12,154 nucleotides of DNA from JBGOUV01 sp041477815 (GTDB lineage Bacteria > Acidobacteriota > Terriglobia > Bryobacterales > JACQDG01). Under the pieces are notes generated by a model, which had not been told where the DNA came from, made no database searches, and saw only the letters and a program-made list of their open reading frames with translations. The stretch is from assembly GCA_041477815.1 (NCBI GenBank), contig JBGOUV010000202.1, positions 1 through 12,154 of the forward strand, written 5' to 3'. Made by a program: the position numbers and the translations under genes. Positions 5,418 to 12,154 of this stretch are shown in pieces. The stretch's first letter is position 1, and each line of letters opens with the position of its first letter.

Positions 5418-5577
5418 CCCCGAAGGGAAGCAAGTCAAACCCCGCAATTCACCACCAAGACACTAAGACACCAAGAAGATCCTGGTTTTCCCGGTTCCCT
5501 TGGTGCCTTGGTGTCTTGGTGGTGAATTGCGGGTTTGACTCGCGTCCGGTGTCTGACACGCGTCCCTTCGCGGCTAC
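5414..5577. repeat. 164-bp near-perfect palindrome between convergent genes (MITE/terminator-like)
   Basis: The left arm (5414-5475) and right arm (5499-5577) are inverse copies around a 23-nt loop. The outer part matches as GTAGCC-x-CGAAGGGA-x-GC-x-AGTCAAAC. The inner part matches as CCGCAATTCACCACCAAG and then CACCAAG-type units. Omitting an 18-bp insertion in the right arm, I count about 5 mismatches and one single-base indel over about 61 positions. The inner arms are built from short CACCAAGA/CACTAAGA units. The TAG stops of both flanking convergent genes lie in the arm ends and would base-pair with each other. It could act as a bidirectional terminator or be a small non-autonomous mobile element. 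No clear target duplication is visible. Confidence 0.85.
5541..5565. repeat. 18-bp insertion in the right arm with GTGTCTGACAC core and 7-bp direct repeat
   Basis: CGCGTCC occurs at 5541-5547 and again at 5559-5565, flanking the hyphenated palindrome GTGTC-T-GACAC (5549-5559), which overlaps the second copy by one base. Removing one copy plus the core restores alignment with the left arm. This looks like a secondary insertion or local duplication after the palindrome formed. Confidence 0.55.
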
Positions 5578-5795
5578 TTCTTCTTTTCTCGATTCCACAG
5601 ACCCCGCGACACCACCCGCCCGCAGAAGGGGCAGTAGTGGATCCCCACGTAGCTCCTCCTCCCCTCCTCCCCGAAGACCAGAAAAAACTCCGTATCGGCT
5701 TCATTGACGATCCGGCCGTCCCGCAGCAGGTTCTTCGGGCCCACCAACGCCATTTCCCTATCTACCAGGTCCTCAAACTCCGTGCAGCAGGTCAT
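5574..5795 (-). CDS. Small CPFCG zinc-ribbon-like protein (73 aa)
   Basis: A 73-aa protein with Cys3-Cys4 at the N-terminus and HYCPFCGRVVS near the C-terminus. These are two cysteine pairs that could bind one zinc. The middle is mixed charged/hydrophobic (EFFLVFGEEGRRSYVGIHY), typical of a small beta-rich fold, and the tail is basic (WNREKKK). This type of short CC...CPFCG protein is common as an unnamed hypothetical. Its ATG at 5795 is preceded by TAGAAT with a 6-nt spacer and no ribosome binding site, so the transcript may be leaderless. It is convergent with the isomerase gene, and its TAG stop lies in the right end of the palindrome. It is divergent from the DUF4159 operon. Function unknown. 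Confidence 0.75.
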   Translation of the reverse strand: MTCCTEFEDLVDREMALVGPKNLLRDGRIVNEADTEFFLVFGEEGRRSYVGIHYCPFCGRVVSRGLWNREKKK

Positions 5796-5801
5796 TTCCC
5801 G

Positions 5802-5807
5802 ATTCTA
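5802..5807 (-). promoter_or_regulatory. Possible -10 box (TAGAAT) for the 73-aa gene
   Basis: On the minus strand TAGAAT stands 6 nt before the ATG at 5795, the same spacing as TACAAT before the isomerase gene. No -35 hexamer is obvious. Confidence 0.35.
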
Positions 5808-5823
5808 CCGCCCACTTCCCCAT

Positions 5824-5843
5824 GCTATCCTTCTTCTTAAGGA
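5824..5843 (+). promoter_or_regulatory. Extended -10 (TGC-TATCCT) and ribosome binding site AAGGA of the operon
   Basis: TATCCT at 5826-5831, preceded by TG one base upstream, fits an extended -10 box, which can work without a strong -35. AAGGA (5839-5843) lies 9 nt before a TTG codon at 5853 and decides that start. The two signals are close, so the leader would be about 15 nt. Confidence 0.4.
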
Positions 5844-5852
5844 CCCGATCCA

Positions 5853-6650
5853 TTGACTTTGCGAACCACCCGCGCCTGGGTTCTGACGACTCCCCTCGCC
5901 TTGCTTCTGGCCAGCCCCCTGCTCCCGCAACGTTACCGGGGCCGATTCTCCGAAGACGAGTACCTGCCGCCTCCCCCGGACGCCAACGAGGAGACCGAAT
6001 ACTACTTCGTCCGCCTGGCCTACCAGGGCGGCGGCAACGGCTACCGTCGCTCCCGCGCCTGGATGACCGACTCCCCCGCCGCCGATCGCCACTTCCTGCA
6101 GGGTGTGCGCCGCCTGACCAACATCCATGCTCGCTCCATGGAGAAGTACCTCCGCCCCCTCGACCCCGAGATCTTCAACCACCCCTGGATCTACGCCGTG
6201 GAGGTCGGTTACTGGCACCTCAACCCGGAAGAAGCCGCCCACATGCGCGAATACCTCCTGCGCGGCGGCTTCCTCGTGGTCGACGATTTTCACGGCGCCT
6301 ACGAGTGGGAAGGCTTCTTCGAATCCATGCAGCGCGTGTTTCCCGACCGGCCCATCGTCGAAATTGAACCCACCGACGCCGTGTTCCACGTGCTGTACGA
6401 CGTCGATCAAAAGGTCCAGATCCCCGGCATTCAGTACCTCCGCTCGGGCAACACGTTTGAAAAGGACGGCGTCACCCCCCACTGGCGCGGCATCTACGAC
6501 GACCAAGGCCGCCTCCTAGTCGCCATCAACTTCAACATGGACCTGGGCGATGCCTGGGAGCATGCCGACCTCCCCCAATACCCCGAGCACTGGACCGCCC
6601 TCGCCTACCGCTTCGGCATCAATTATATTATCTACGCCATGACCCACTAG
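5853..6650 (+). CDS. DUF4159 domain protein, exported
   Basis: A 265-aa protein. After a basic start (LRTTRAW) there is a hydrophobic stretch (VLTTPLALLLASPLLP, about residues 10-25) that works as a signal peptide or N-anchor. The rest fits DUF4159, a domain related in fold to ThuA / class I amidotransferases: it starts at YYFVRLAYQGG and includes LRGGFLVVDDFHG, a DRPIVEIEPTDAVFHVLYDV block and a C-terminal YRFGINYIIYAMTH. The start is a TTG with AAGGA 9 nt upstream, and no ATG lies before the signal peptide. It is the first gene of the rightward operon. In MoxR/Bat-type operons DUF4159 often accompanies VWA and MoxR genes, so an envelope role is inferred. No catalytic residues can be named. 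Confidence 0.88.
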   Translation: MTLRTTRAWVLTTPLALLLASPLLPQRYRGRFSEDEYLPPPPDANEETEYYFVRLAYQGGGNGYRRSRAWMTDSPAADRHFLQGVRRLTNIHARSMEKYLRPLDPEIFNHPWIYAVEVGYWHLNPEEAAHMREYLLRGGFLVVDDFHGAYEWEGFFESMQRVFPDRPIVEIEPTDAVFHVLYDVDQKVQIPGIQYLRSGNTFEKDGVTPHWRGIYDDQGRLLVAINFNMDLGDAWEHADLPQYPEHWTALAYRFGINYIIYAMTH

Positions 6651-6657
6651 GCCCCCG

Positions 6658-8910
6658 ATGTTCGAATTCCTCTTCAAGTACTCCCCCACCGTGTTCCGCA
6701 AAGGGGAATTTGTGTTCCTCACCGGCTGGCCCCTGTGGCTGCTGGTGGCGCTGGTCGCCGGCGCCGCGGCCGGCCTCGCCTGGCACCTGGCCCACAGCCC
6801 TAAGTCGTCCCACGTGGCGCTGGTCCGCCGCGTCTTGGTTTGCGTCTGCCAGACCATCCTGCTCGCCGTTCTCCTTACCCTGCTGTGGCACCCCGTCATG
6901 CGCGTAGCCACCCTGCGGCCGCAGCAGAACGTGGTCGCCATCCTGGTCGACACCTCGCGCAGCATGGCCATCAAGGAAAGCCCGGACACCCGCCTCGACA
7001 AGGTCCAAGCCAGCCTCAACTCCGGACTCCTCAAGAAAATCCAGGATCGCTTCCAGGTCCGCCTCTACACCTTCTCCTCCGAGCCCAACCGTATTGATAA
7101 CGCCGCCCAACTCACCCCGGCCGGCAACGCCACCCGCCTGGGCGGCTCCCTGGCCGGTGTCCTGCGCGAGACCTCCACGCTCCCGCTGGGCGCGGTGGTG
7201 GTCTTCTCCGATGGCGCCGACAACACCGGCGGCCTCGACCGCGCCGTCCTCGCCGAGATCCGCCAGAAGCACATCCCCATCCACACTATTGGTATTGGCC
7301 GTACCGAGATCCCGCGCGACCTCGAAATCGCCGACGTCACTCTGCCCGCCCGCGCCCTCCCCGGCTCCCGCCTCTCCGCCCGGGTCCAGCTCCGCCACAA
7401 CGGACTCTCCGGCCAGAGGGCCCACCTCTCCATTCGCGACGGCGGCCGTATCCTCGCCGCCCGCGACGTCACCCTCGGCCCCCAATCTCTCCAGACCGAA
7501 GAGATGCTCTTCCTCTCCGGCGAACCCGGCACACGCAAGCTCACCATCGCCGTCGACCCCTTGCCCGGCGAGGAAGTCACCGGCAACAACCTGCTCACCC
7601 GCATCGTCCAGGTCACCGCCGGCCGCCGCCGCATCCTCTACATCGAAGGCGAGCCCCGCTGGGAGTTCAAGTTCATCCGCCGCGCCGCCGACGAAGACCA
7701 GTCGGTGCAACTGGTCAGCCTCCTGCGCACCTCCGCCAACAAGTTCTACCGCCAGGGCGTGGACGACGCCAAGCAGCTCGCGGAGGGCTTCCCCACCACC
7801 GCCGCCGAGCTGTTTCAGTTTGAAGGCCTGGTCATCGGCACCATCGAAGCCAACTTCTTCAGCGCCGCGCAGCAAGACCTGATCAAGGAATTTGTCAACC
7901 GCCGCGGCGGCTCGGTACTGTTCCTGGGCGGCCGCAAGTCGTTCACCGAAGGCGGCTGGCAAGCCTCGCCGCTGGCCGAGGTGCTGCCCGTGCGGCTGGG
8001 CACTCAGACGGGGGTCTTCCACCGCCGTCCGGTAAAGGCGTCGCTCACCCCCCAGGGCCGCGAGTCGCTGCTGTGCCGTCTGGAAGAGGACTCCGACAAG
8101 AGCGCCGCCCGCTGGGCCAAGCTGCCCGACCTGGCCGACTACCAGCTCACCGGCGAGCTCAAGCCCGGCGCCGTGGCGCTGCTCAACGCACAGCTTCCAG
8201 GCTCCAAGGACATCCCGCTCCTGGTGGTCCAGAACTACGGTCGCGGCCGCTCCTTGATCTTCGCCACCGGCGGCTCCTGGCGCTGGCGCATGCGCCTGGA
8301 CCACAAGGACACCACGCACCCCACCTTCTGGCAGCAACTCCTGCGCTCCCTGGTCGCCAATACGCCTAGCCCGCTCACCCTCACCTCGGACCGCGTCATC
8401 TACTCGGACGACGATCACGTGCGCCTCCGCGCCGAAGTACGTACCAAGACCTACGAACCCGCCTCCAACGCCTCCCTGGCCGCCACCCTCCTGGACGAAG
8501 CCGGCCGTCTCACCAGGTTCGAGATGCATCCTTCCCCCGACCAGGAAGGCATCTACGAGGCCGAGATCGCCGCCGCCAAACCCGGGTCCTACCAGGTGGA
8601 GGTAACCGCCCACCGCACCGACGAGCAGCTCGGCCGCGACACCCTGGTGTTCCACCGCGAAGACGGTATCGCCGAAAACTTCCACCCCCAGCAAAACCGC
8701 GAGCTACTCGAGAAGATCGCCGCCGAAACCGGCGGCCGCTACTGGCGCCTGGAAGACGTGGCCAAGCTCCCCGCCGAGATCAGCTTCTCGGAAGCCGGGA
8801 TCACCACGCGCGAAACCATGGACCTCTGGGACATGCCCGCCGTCTTCATCCTGCTCCTCCTCGTCCTCTCCACCGAATGGCTTCTCCGCCGGATGTGGGG
8901 CGCCGTATGA
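6658..8910 (+). CDS. Membrane VWA protein with glutamine-amidotransferase-like domain
   Basis: A 750-aa inner-membrane protein. Two N-terminal helices (about 25-42 and 55-77) precede a von Willebrand A domain whose metal site is complete: DTSRS (98-102), Thr159 and Asp185 (FSDGADN). Residues 230-320 look like beta-sandwich material. From 323 (RRRILYIEGEPRWEFKF) to about 450 there is a class I glutamine-amidotransferase-like fold (GLVIGTIEANFFS, GGSVLFLGGRKSF) with no nucleophile cysteine, so it is not an amidotransferase. A second sandwich-like stretch follows, and a final helix (about 727-745) anchors the C-terminus. Such proteins are the substrate-facing partners of MoxR ATPases. It starts 7 bp after the DUF4159 gene without a clear ribosome binding site and overlaps the next gene by 4 bp. 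Confidence 0.9.
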   Translation: MFEFLFKYSPTVFRKGEFVFLTGWPLWLLVALVAGAAAGLAWHLAHSPKSSHVALVRRVLVCVCQTILLAVLLTLLWHPVMRVATLRPQQNVVAILVDTSRSMAIKESPDTRLDKVQASLNSGLLKKIQDRFQVRLYTFSSEPNRIDNAAQLTPAGNATRLGGSLAGVLRETSTLPLGAVVVFSDGADNTGGLDRAVLAEIRQKHIPIHTIGIGRTEIPRDLEIADVTLPARALPGSRLSARVQLRHNGLSGQRAHLSIRDGGRILAARDVTLGPQSLQTEEMLFLSGEPGTRKLTIAVDPLPGEEVTGNNLLTRIVQVTAGRRRILYIEGEPRWEFKFIRRAADEDQSVQLVSLLRTSANKFYRQGVDDAKQLAEGFPTTAAELFQFEGLVIGTIEANFFSAAQQDLIKEFVNRRGGSVLFLGGRKSFTEGGWQASPLAEVLPVRLGTQTGVFHRRPVKASLTPQGRESLLCRLEEDSDKSAARWAKLPDLADYQLTGELKPGAVALLNAQLPGSKDIPLLVVQNYGRGRSLIFATGGSWRWRMRLDHKDTTHPTFWQQLLRSLVANTPSPLTLTSDRVIYSDDDHVRLRAEVRTKTYEPASNASLAATLLDEAGRLTRFEMHPSPDQEGIYEAEIAAAKPGSYQVEVTAHRTDEQLGRDTLVFHREDGIAENFHPQQNRELLEKIAAETGGRYWRLEDVAKLPAEISFSEAGITTRETMDLWDMPAVFILLLLVLSTEWLLRRMWGAV

Positions 8911-9803
8911 CCCTAGCCCTGCTGCTCGCCCTGGTCGCCCCCTCGCCCCAGTCGCCCGCTCGCCACGTCGCCCCCGCGCCGACCGCGCACTTCGTGATTG
9001 TCGGCGGTCTGGGCGGCGAGCCCGACTACGAACAGCGCTTCTCCACCTACGCCAACGACCTGGAAAAGATCGCCCGCACCCTGTCGCCCGACGTCACAGT
9101 CCTGGCGGGCAAAGCGGCCACGCGCGAAGCCCTCCAAGCCACCTTCGACAAGCTGGCCAAGACCGCCGCCCCCGACGACTCGCTGGCCGTCTTCCTGGTC
9201 GGCCACGGCACCTACGACAGTACCAACTACAAATTCAATATCCCCGGCCCCGACCCCACCGCCCAGGACCTCCGGGCCTGGCTGGACCGCGTTCCCGCCA
9301 GCCGCCAGCTCGTCGTGGTGGCCACCTCCAGCTCGGGCGCAGCCATCGACGCTCTCCAGAAGGACACGCGCGTGGTCGTCACCGCCACGCGCACGGGTGG
9401 CGAGCGCAATGCGGTCGTCTTCGCCCGCTACTGGGTGGAAGCCCTGCGCGATCCGGCCGCCGACGCCGACAAGAACGAAACCATCTCGGCCCTGGAAGCC
9501 TTCCGCTACGCGGAGGAAAAGGTGAAGCGCTTTTACACGGACCAGAAGCGCATCGCCACCGAACACCCGCGCCTGGAGGGCAAGCTGGCGTCGAGCTTCG
9601 TCCTGGCCCGGCTCGGCCAGGCCGCCGCCGCGGCCAACGATCCCGCCCGCCGCAAGCTCCTCTCGCAGCGCGAAGCTCTGGAAACCCAAATCGACGCCCT
9701 GAAATTCCGCAAGTCCGCGCTACCCGGCGATCAATACAAGAAGGAGCTCGAGCGGCTCCTCATCGAACTAGCCAAGATCCAGGAGGCCATCGAAGCCAAG
9801 TGA
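8907..9803 (+). CDS. Secreted C13/caspase-fold protein with Cys-to-Ser change
   Basis: A 298-aa protein starting at the ATG of an ATGA overlap with the VWA gene, which implies translational coupling. A short signal peptide (LALLLALVAP) leads into Pro/Ser-rich sequence encoded by an octamer repeat. The main domain (about 28-200) follows the legumain (C13)/caspase layout: a first strand HFVIVGGLGG, then SLAVFLVGHGTYD with the catalytic-type His100, then QLVVVATSSSGAA where family proteases have Cys two residues before the Ser-Gly. Here that position is Ser141. ADADKNETISALEAFRYA resembles the family's DxNxDGxxS.xE segment. The C-terminus (about 237-298) is a charged coiled coil. It is probably an inactive or altered peptidase that acts as a periplasmic binding or scaffold protein. 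The assignment rests on motif order, not a search. Confidence 0.75.
   Translation: MTLALLLALVAPSPQSPARHVAPAPTAHFVIVGGLGGEPDYEQRFSTYANDLEKIARTLSPDVTVLAGKAATREALQATFDKLAKTAAPDDSLAVFLVGHGTYDSTNYKFNIPGPDPTAQDLRAWLDRVPASRQLVVVATSSSGAAIDALQKDTRVVVTATRTGGERNAVVFARYWVEALRDPAADADKNETISALEAFRYAEEKVKRFYTDQKRIATEHPRLEGKLASSFVLARLGQAAAAANDPARRKLLSQREALETQIDALKFRKSALPGDQYKKELERLLIELAKIQEAIEAK
8935..8975 (+). repeat. Octamer-period TCGCCCC repeat in the signal-peptide region (copy A)
   Basis: TCG trinucleotides recur at 8935, 8943, 8952, 8960 and 8968, each followed mostly by C, giving an 8-nt period. It encodes APSPQSPAR and the residues after it, immediately after the signal peptide of the C13-like protein. 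Confidence 0.6.
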
Positions 9804-12055
9804 TCCTCCTCGCCGCCATCGCCCTTTTCGCCCAGGCGCCTCAGTCGCCCCCTCGCTCCAGTCGCTCCCTCGCCCCCTCGCCCCTTCGCCTCCTCGTCCT
9901 CGCCCCGTCGCCCCAGTCGCCCCCTCGCCCCCTGGCCTCCTGCCTGGACCATTACAACCACGGCCGCCAGGCCGAAGCGCGCCGCTGCTACCTGGACGCC
10001 GCCCGCGCCACCTCCGACGCCCGCGTCCAGGCTGAGATCTCCTGGAAACTGGGCGACCTCAAGCGCGCCAATGACCAGTTCCGCGCCGCCATCGCCCAAT
10101 TCCCCAAGGACCCCGAGGCGCGCGTCGCCTGGGGCCGCCTGTTTCTCGCCGCCCACCAGAACTCCGACGCCGCCCAGCTCTTCAAGGAAGCCCTCGAGCT
10201 GGACCCTAAACTCCCCGCCGCCCACCTGGGCATCGCCCTGGCCGCCGCCGACCAATTCGAGGGCGCCGCTGCCGAAAAGGCCCACGAGGCCCTCAAGCTC
10301 GACCCCGAGCTCACCGCCGCCCACACCCTGCTGGCCGCCCTGGCCCTGGAAGAAGACGATCCCCAGAAGGCCAACGAACACCTCGACCGCGCCCTGGCCA
10401 CCAAGGGCCTGCCTCTGGAAGCCTACGCCCTGAAAGCCGCCCTCGATCTTCTGGCCGGCCGCTCGAACTCCCCCTGGATCCAGAAGGCCCTCGACTACAA
10501 TCCCCGCTACGGCGAGGTCTATTCGATACCCGCCCACTTCTTCGACATAACCCGCCGCTACCAGGAAGCCGCCGACCTCTACCGTAAGGCCGTGGAGCTC
10601 AACCCCGAGCTCTGGGACGCTCACGCCCAGCTCGGCATCAATCTCTGGCGCCTGGCCGACGAGGCCGGCGCCCGCCGCCACCTCACCGCCTCCCATAACG
10701 GCGACCCCTTTTCCAAAATCACCACCAACTCCCTCAACCTGCTGGACAGCCTCAAGCGTTTCCAAACCTTTCCCGCGCCGCGCCTGGTCCTGAAGCTGCA
10801 TCAGAAGGAATCCGACCTCATCCGCCCCTACTTCGAGGAGCTGGCCTTAAAGGCCATCAATACCTATACCAAGAAGTACAACTTCACCCCCGCCCGGCCC
10901 GTCCAGATCGAGGTCTACCCCGACCACGAGGACTTCGCCGTCCGCACCATGGGCATGCCCGGCCTGGGCGCCCTGGGCGTCACCTTCGGCTATGTCATAG
11001 CTATGGATAGCCCCTCCGGACGCCCCCCCGGAGCGTTCCACTGGGGCTCCACGCTGTGGCACGAGATGTCGCACGTCTTCGTCCTGGAAATGACGGCCCA
11101 CAAGGCTCCCCGGTGGCTTTCCGAGGGCATCGCCGTGTATGAGGAGCTGGTAGCCTCCGAAGGCTGGGGCGACCGCCTTACCCCCGACGTGATCAAGGCC
11201 GTCAAGGACAAGAAGCTCCTCCCCATCACCGAGCTCGACCGCGGCTTTGTCCGCCCCAAATATCCGTCGCAGGTACCCGTATCTTACTGGCAGGCGGGGA
11301 CGATCTGCGAGCTTATCGCCGAGAAGTGGGGTTTCCCCAAGCTGCTGGAAATGCTGCGGGCCTACTCCGCCGGCCAGACCACCGAGCAAATCGTCCGCGA
11401 GCAGCTTCAGATGGCCCCGGCGGACTTCGACAAGCTCTTGCAGGATCACATTCAGACCCGCATCGGGAAAGTGGTAGCATCTTTTGATTCGGAGTGGCGC
11501 AAGTCGATGGAGACCACCCTCAAGCTGGCCAAGGACAAGAAGTTCACCGAGCTGATCGAGCCCGGGCAGCGCGCCCGCGATCTCTACCCCGATTATGTAG
11601 AATCCGGCAACCCTTACGAGCTCCTGGCCGAAGCCCATCTGGCTGCCGGCAACAAAGCCGCCGCCGCCCGCGAGCTGGAGCAATACCGCCTCCACGGCGG
11701 CAAATCGCCCAAGGCTCTGAAACAACTGGCGTCCTTTTTCACGGACCTGAACCAGCCCGACAAAGCCCGCGTCGTGCTGGAGCAGATCCTGTGGATTCGC
11801 CCCGGCGACGAAGAGCTGCACACGCGTCTGGGCAATCTCCTCCTCGATGCCCGCCAGCCTCAGCGCGCCATCCGCGAGTTCAACTCCCTCCTGTCCCTGA
11901 AATCCCTGGACCCCGCTGCCGCCCACTACAACCTGGCCCGAGCCTACCACCAGCTCAGCGACAAGGAAAAGACGCGCGAGCATCTTCTAACGGCCCTGGA
12001 AGCCGCCCCCGGCTACCGGCCGGCCCAAAAACTTCTCCTCGAGATCAACCGCTAA
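9800..12055 (+). CDS. Secreted TPR protein with HExxH peptidase MA-like domain
   Basis: A 751-aa protein starting with GTG in a GTGA overlap with the previous stop. A short hydrophobic signal (ILLAAIALFAQ) is followed by a Pro/Ser/Arg-rich stretch from an octamer repeat. Residues about 50-300 contain tetratricopeptide repeats (for example AAQLFKEALELDPKLPAAHLGIALA and AADLYRKAVELNPELWDAHAQLG, about 127-150 and 257-279). The middle (about 325-540) is a zinc peptidase domain with HEMSH at 421-425 and the third ligand Glu442 in WLSEGIAVYEE, the gluzincin layout of peptidase MA-like proteins. More TPRs fill residues 575-750. The metal site is intact, so activity outside the cytoplasm is expected. 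TPRs probably dock partners or substrates. It overlaps the next gene by 1 bp. Confidence 0.88.
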   Translation: MILLAAIALFAQAPQSPPRSSRSLAPSPLRLLVLAPSPQSPPRPLASCLDHYNHGRQAEARRCYLDAARATSDARVQAEISWKLGDLKRANDQFRAAIAQFPKDPEARVAWGRLFLAAHQNSDAAQLFKEALELDPKLPAAHLGIALAAADQFEGAAAEKAHEALKLDPELTAAHTLLAALALEEDDPQKANEHLDRALATKGLPLEAYALKAALDLLAGRSNSPWIQKALDYNPRYGEVYSIPAHFFDITRRYQEAADLYRKAVELNPELWDAHAQLGINLWRLADEAGARRHLTASHNGDPFSKITTNSLNLLDSLKRFQTFPAPRLVLKLHQKESDLIRPYFEELALKAINTYTKKYNFTPARPVQIEVYPDHEDFAVRTMGMPGLGALGVTFGYVIAMDSPSGRPPGAFHWGSTLWHEMSHVFVLEMTAHKAPRWLSEGIAVYEELVASEGWGDRLTPDVIKAVKDKKLLPITELDRGFVRPKYPSQVPVSYWQAGTICELIAEKWGFPKLLEMLRAYSAGQTTEQIVREQLQMAPADFDKLLQDHIQTRIGKVVASFDSEWRKSMETTLKLAKDKKFTELIEPGQRARDLYPDYVESGNPYELLAEAHLAAGNKAAAARELEQYRLHGGKSPKALKQLASFFTDLNQPDKARVVLEQILWIRPGDEELHTRLGNLLLDARQPQRAIREFNSLLSLKSLDPAAAHYNLARAYHQLSDKEKTREHLLTALEAAPGYRPAQKLLLEINR
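9845..9932 (+). repeat. Octamer-period TCGCCCC repeat in the signal-peptide region (copy B)
   Basis: TCG recurs at 9845, 9853, 9862, 9870, 9878, 9886, 9894, 9900, 9908, 9917 and 9925, mostly every 8 nt and followed by C-rich sequence. It encodes QSPPRSSRSLAPSP and APSPQSPPR, right after the signal peptide. APSPQSP is shared with the preceding gene. Confidence 0.65.
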
Positions 12056-12154
12056 TGTCCACTACCTCCGTTGAAGCCACCGATTACCGCGAACTGGTCA
12101 GCCGTTTCCGCGACACCCAGGTCCGCATCCGCGAGCAGGTCCACAAGATCATCG
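12055..12154 (+). CDS. Probable MoxR-family AAA+ ATPase, N-terminal fragment
   Basis: The ATG shares its A with the TAA stop of the TPR gene (TAATG), so translation is coupled. Only 33 codons are in the window: a short variable start (STTSVEATD), then YRELVSRFRDTQVRIREQVHKII. MoxR ATPases typically begin with a charged helix of this type ending in a V-x-K-V/I-I segment just before the first nucleotide-binding strand. The fragment ends before Walker A, so the assignment leans on that pattern and on the upstream VWA and DUF4159 genes. MoxR proteins act as chaperone-like ATPases on VWA partners. Confidence 0.6.
   Translation, partial: MSTTSVEATDYRELVSRFRDTQVRIREQVHKII

Noticed and set aside
5433..5540. 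CRISPR array from the repeated CACCAAG units
   Set aside because: Units are only about 8 nt, lie in mirror orientation and have no spacers; it is a palindrome.
6628..8694. 688-codon open frame on the minus strand opposite the VWA gene
   Set aside because: Gly/Val/Ala/Glu-rich with no motif. It is a mirror of a GC-rich gene whose domains are clear on the plus strand.
9731..11983. Long minus-strand frames (356 and 378 codons) opposite the TPR-peptidase gene
   Set aside because: Low-complexity shadows of a gene with an intact HExxH motif and TPRs on the plus strand.

Overview
The window looks like chromosomal DNA of a high-GC, soil-type bacterium. An acidobacterium of the Bryobacterales/Solibacter type is the best guess. 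This rests on strongly GC-biased third codon positions, the DUF4159 / VWA-GATase / MoxR gene set, and the CACCAAG-type intergenic palindrome. It is an inference from gene content and style, not an alignment.

Region 1 (1-1473) is more AT-rich and uses codons such as TTA, AGA and ATA that are rare elsewhere in the window. It reads as an accessory islet. A zinc-ribbon protein (running off the left edge) and a DUF3800 protein lie on the minus strand. Two small unknown proteins (78 and 55 aa) lie divergently on the plus strand. An imperfect nested inverted repeat sits in the divergent control region. Region 2 (1474-4526) is regulatory. A FliA/WhiG-type sigma-28 gene lies on the minus strand. A non-coding stretch of over 500 bases follows and carries a good sigma-28 promoter match pointing right. 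Next comes an NtrC-family sigma-54 activator with a degenerate receiver domain and a GAFTDA loop.

Region 3 (4548-5852) holds a sugar-phosphate isomerase/epimerase-like TIM barrel and a convergent 73-aa zinc-ribbon-like protein. Between them is a 164-bp near-perfect palindrome whose two ends supply the stop codons of both genes. Region 4 (5853 to the right edge) is a tightly packed plus-strand operon: a DUF4159 protein; a membrane-anchored VWA + GATase-like protein; a secreted C13/caspase-fold protein with Ser where the catalytic Cys should be; a secreted TPR protein with an HExxH metallopeptidase (peptidase MA-like) domain; and the start of a probable MoxR AAA+ ATPase. Gaps are 7 bp, or overlaps of 4, 4 and 1 bp, so translation is probably coupled.

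Region 4 resembles the MoxR/Bat (aerotolerance-type) envelope operons, in which a MoxR ATPase works with membrane VWA proteins. Here these are joined by a peptidase-like pair, one apparently inactive and one with an intact zinc motif. That is the most plausible poorly described multi-gene system in the window. The most striking DNA-level structure is the stop-codon-sharing palindrome at 5414-5577.
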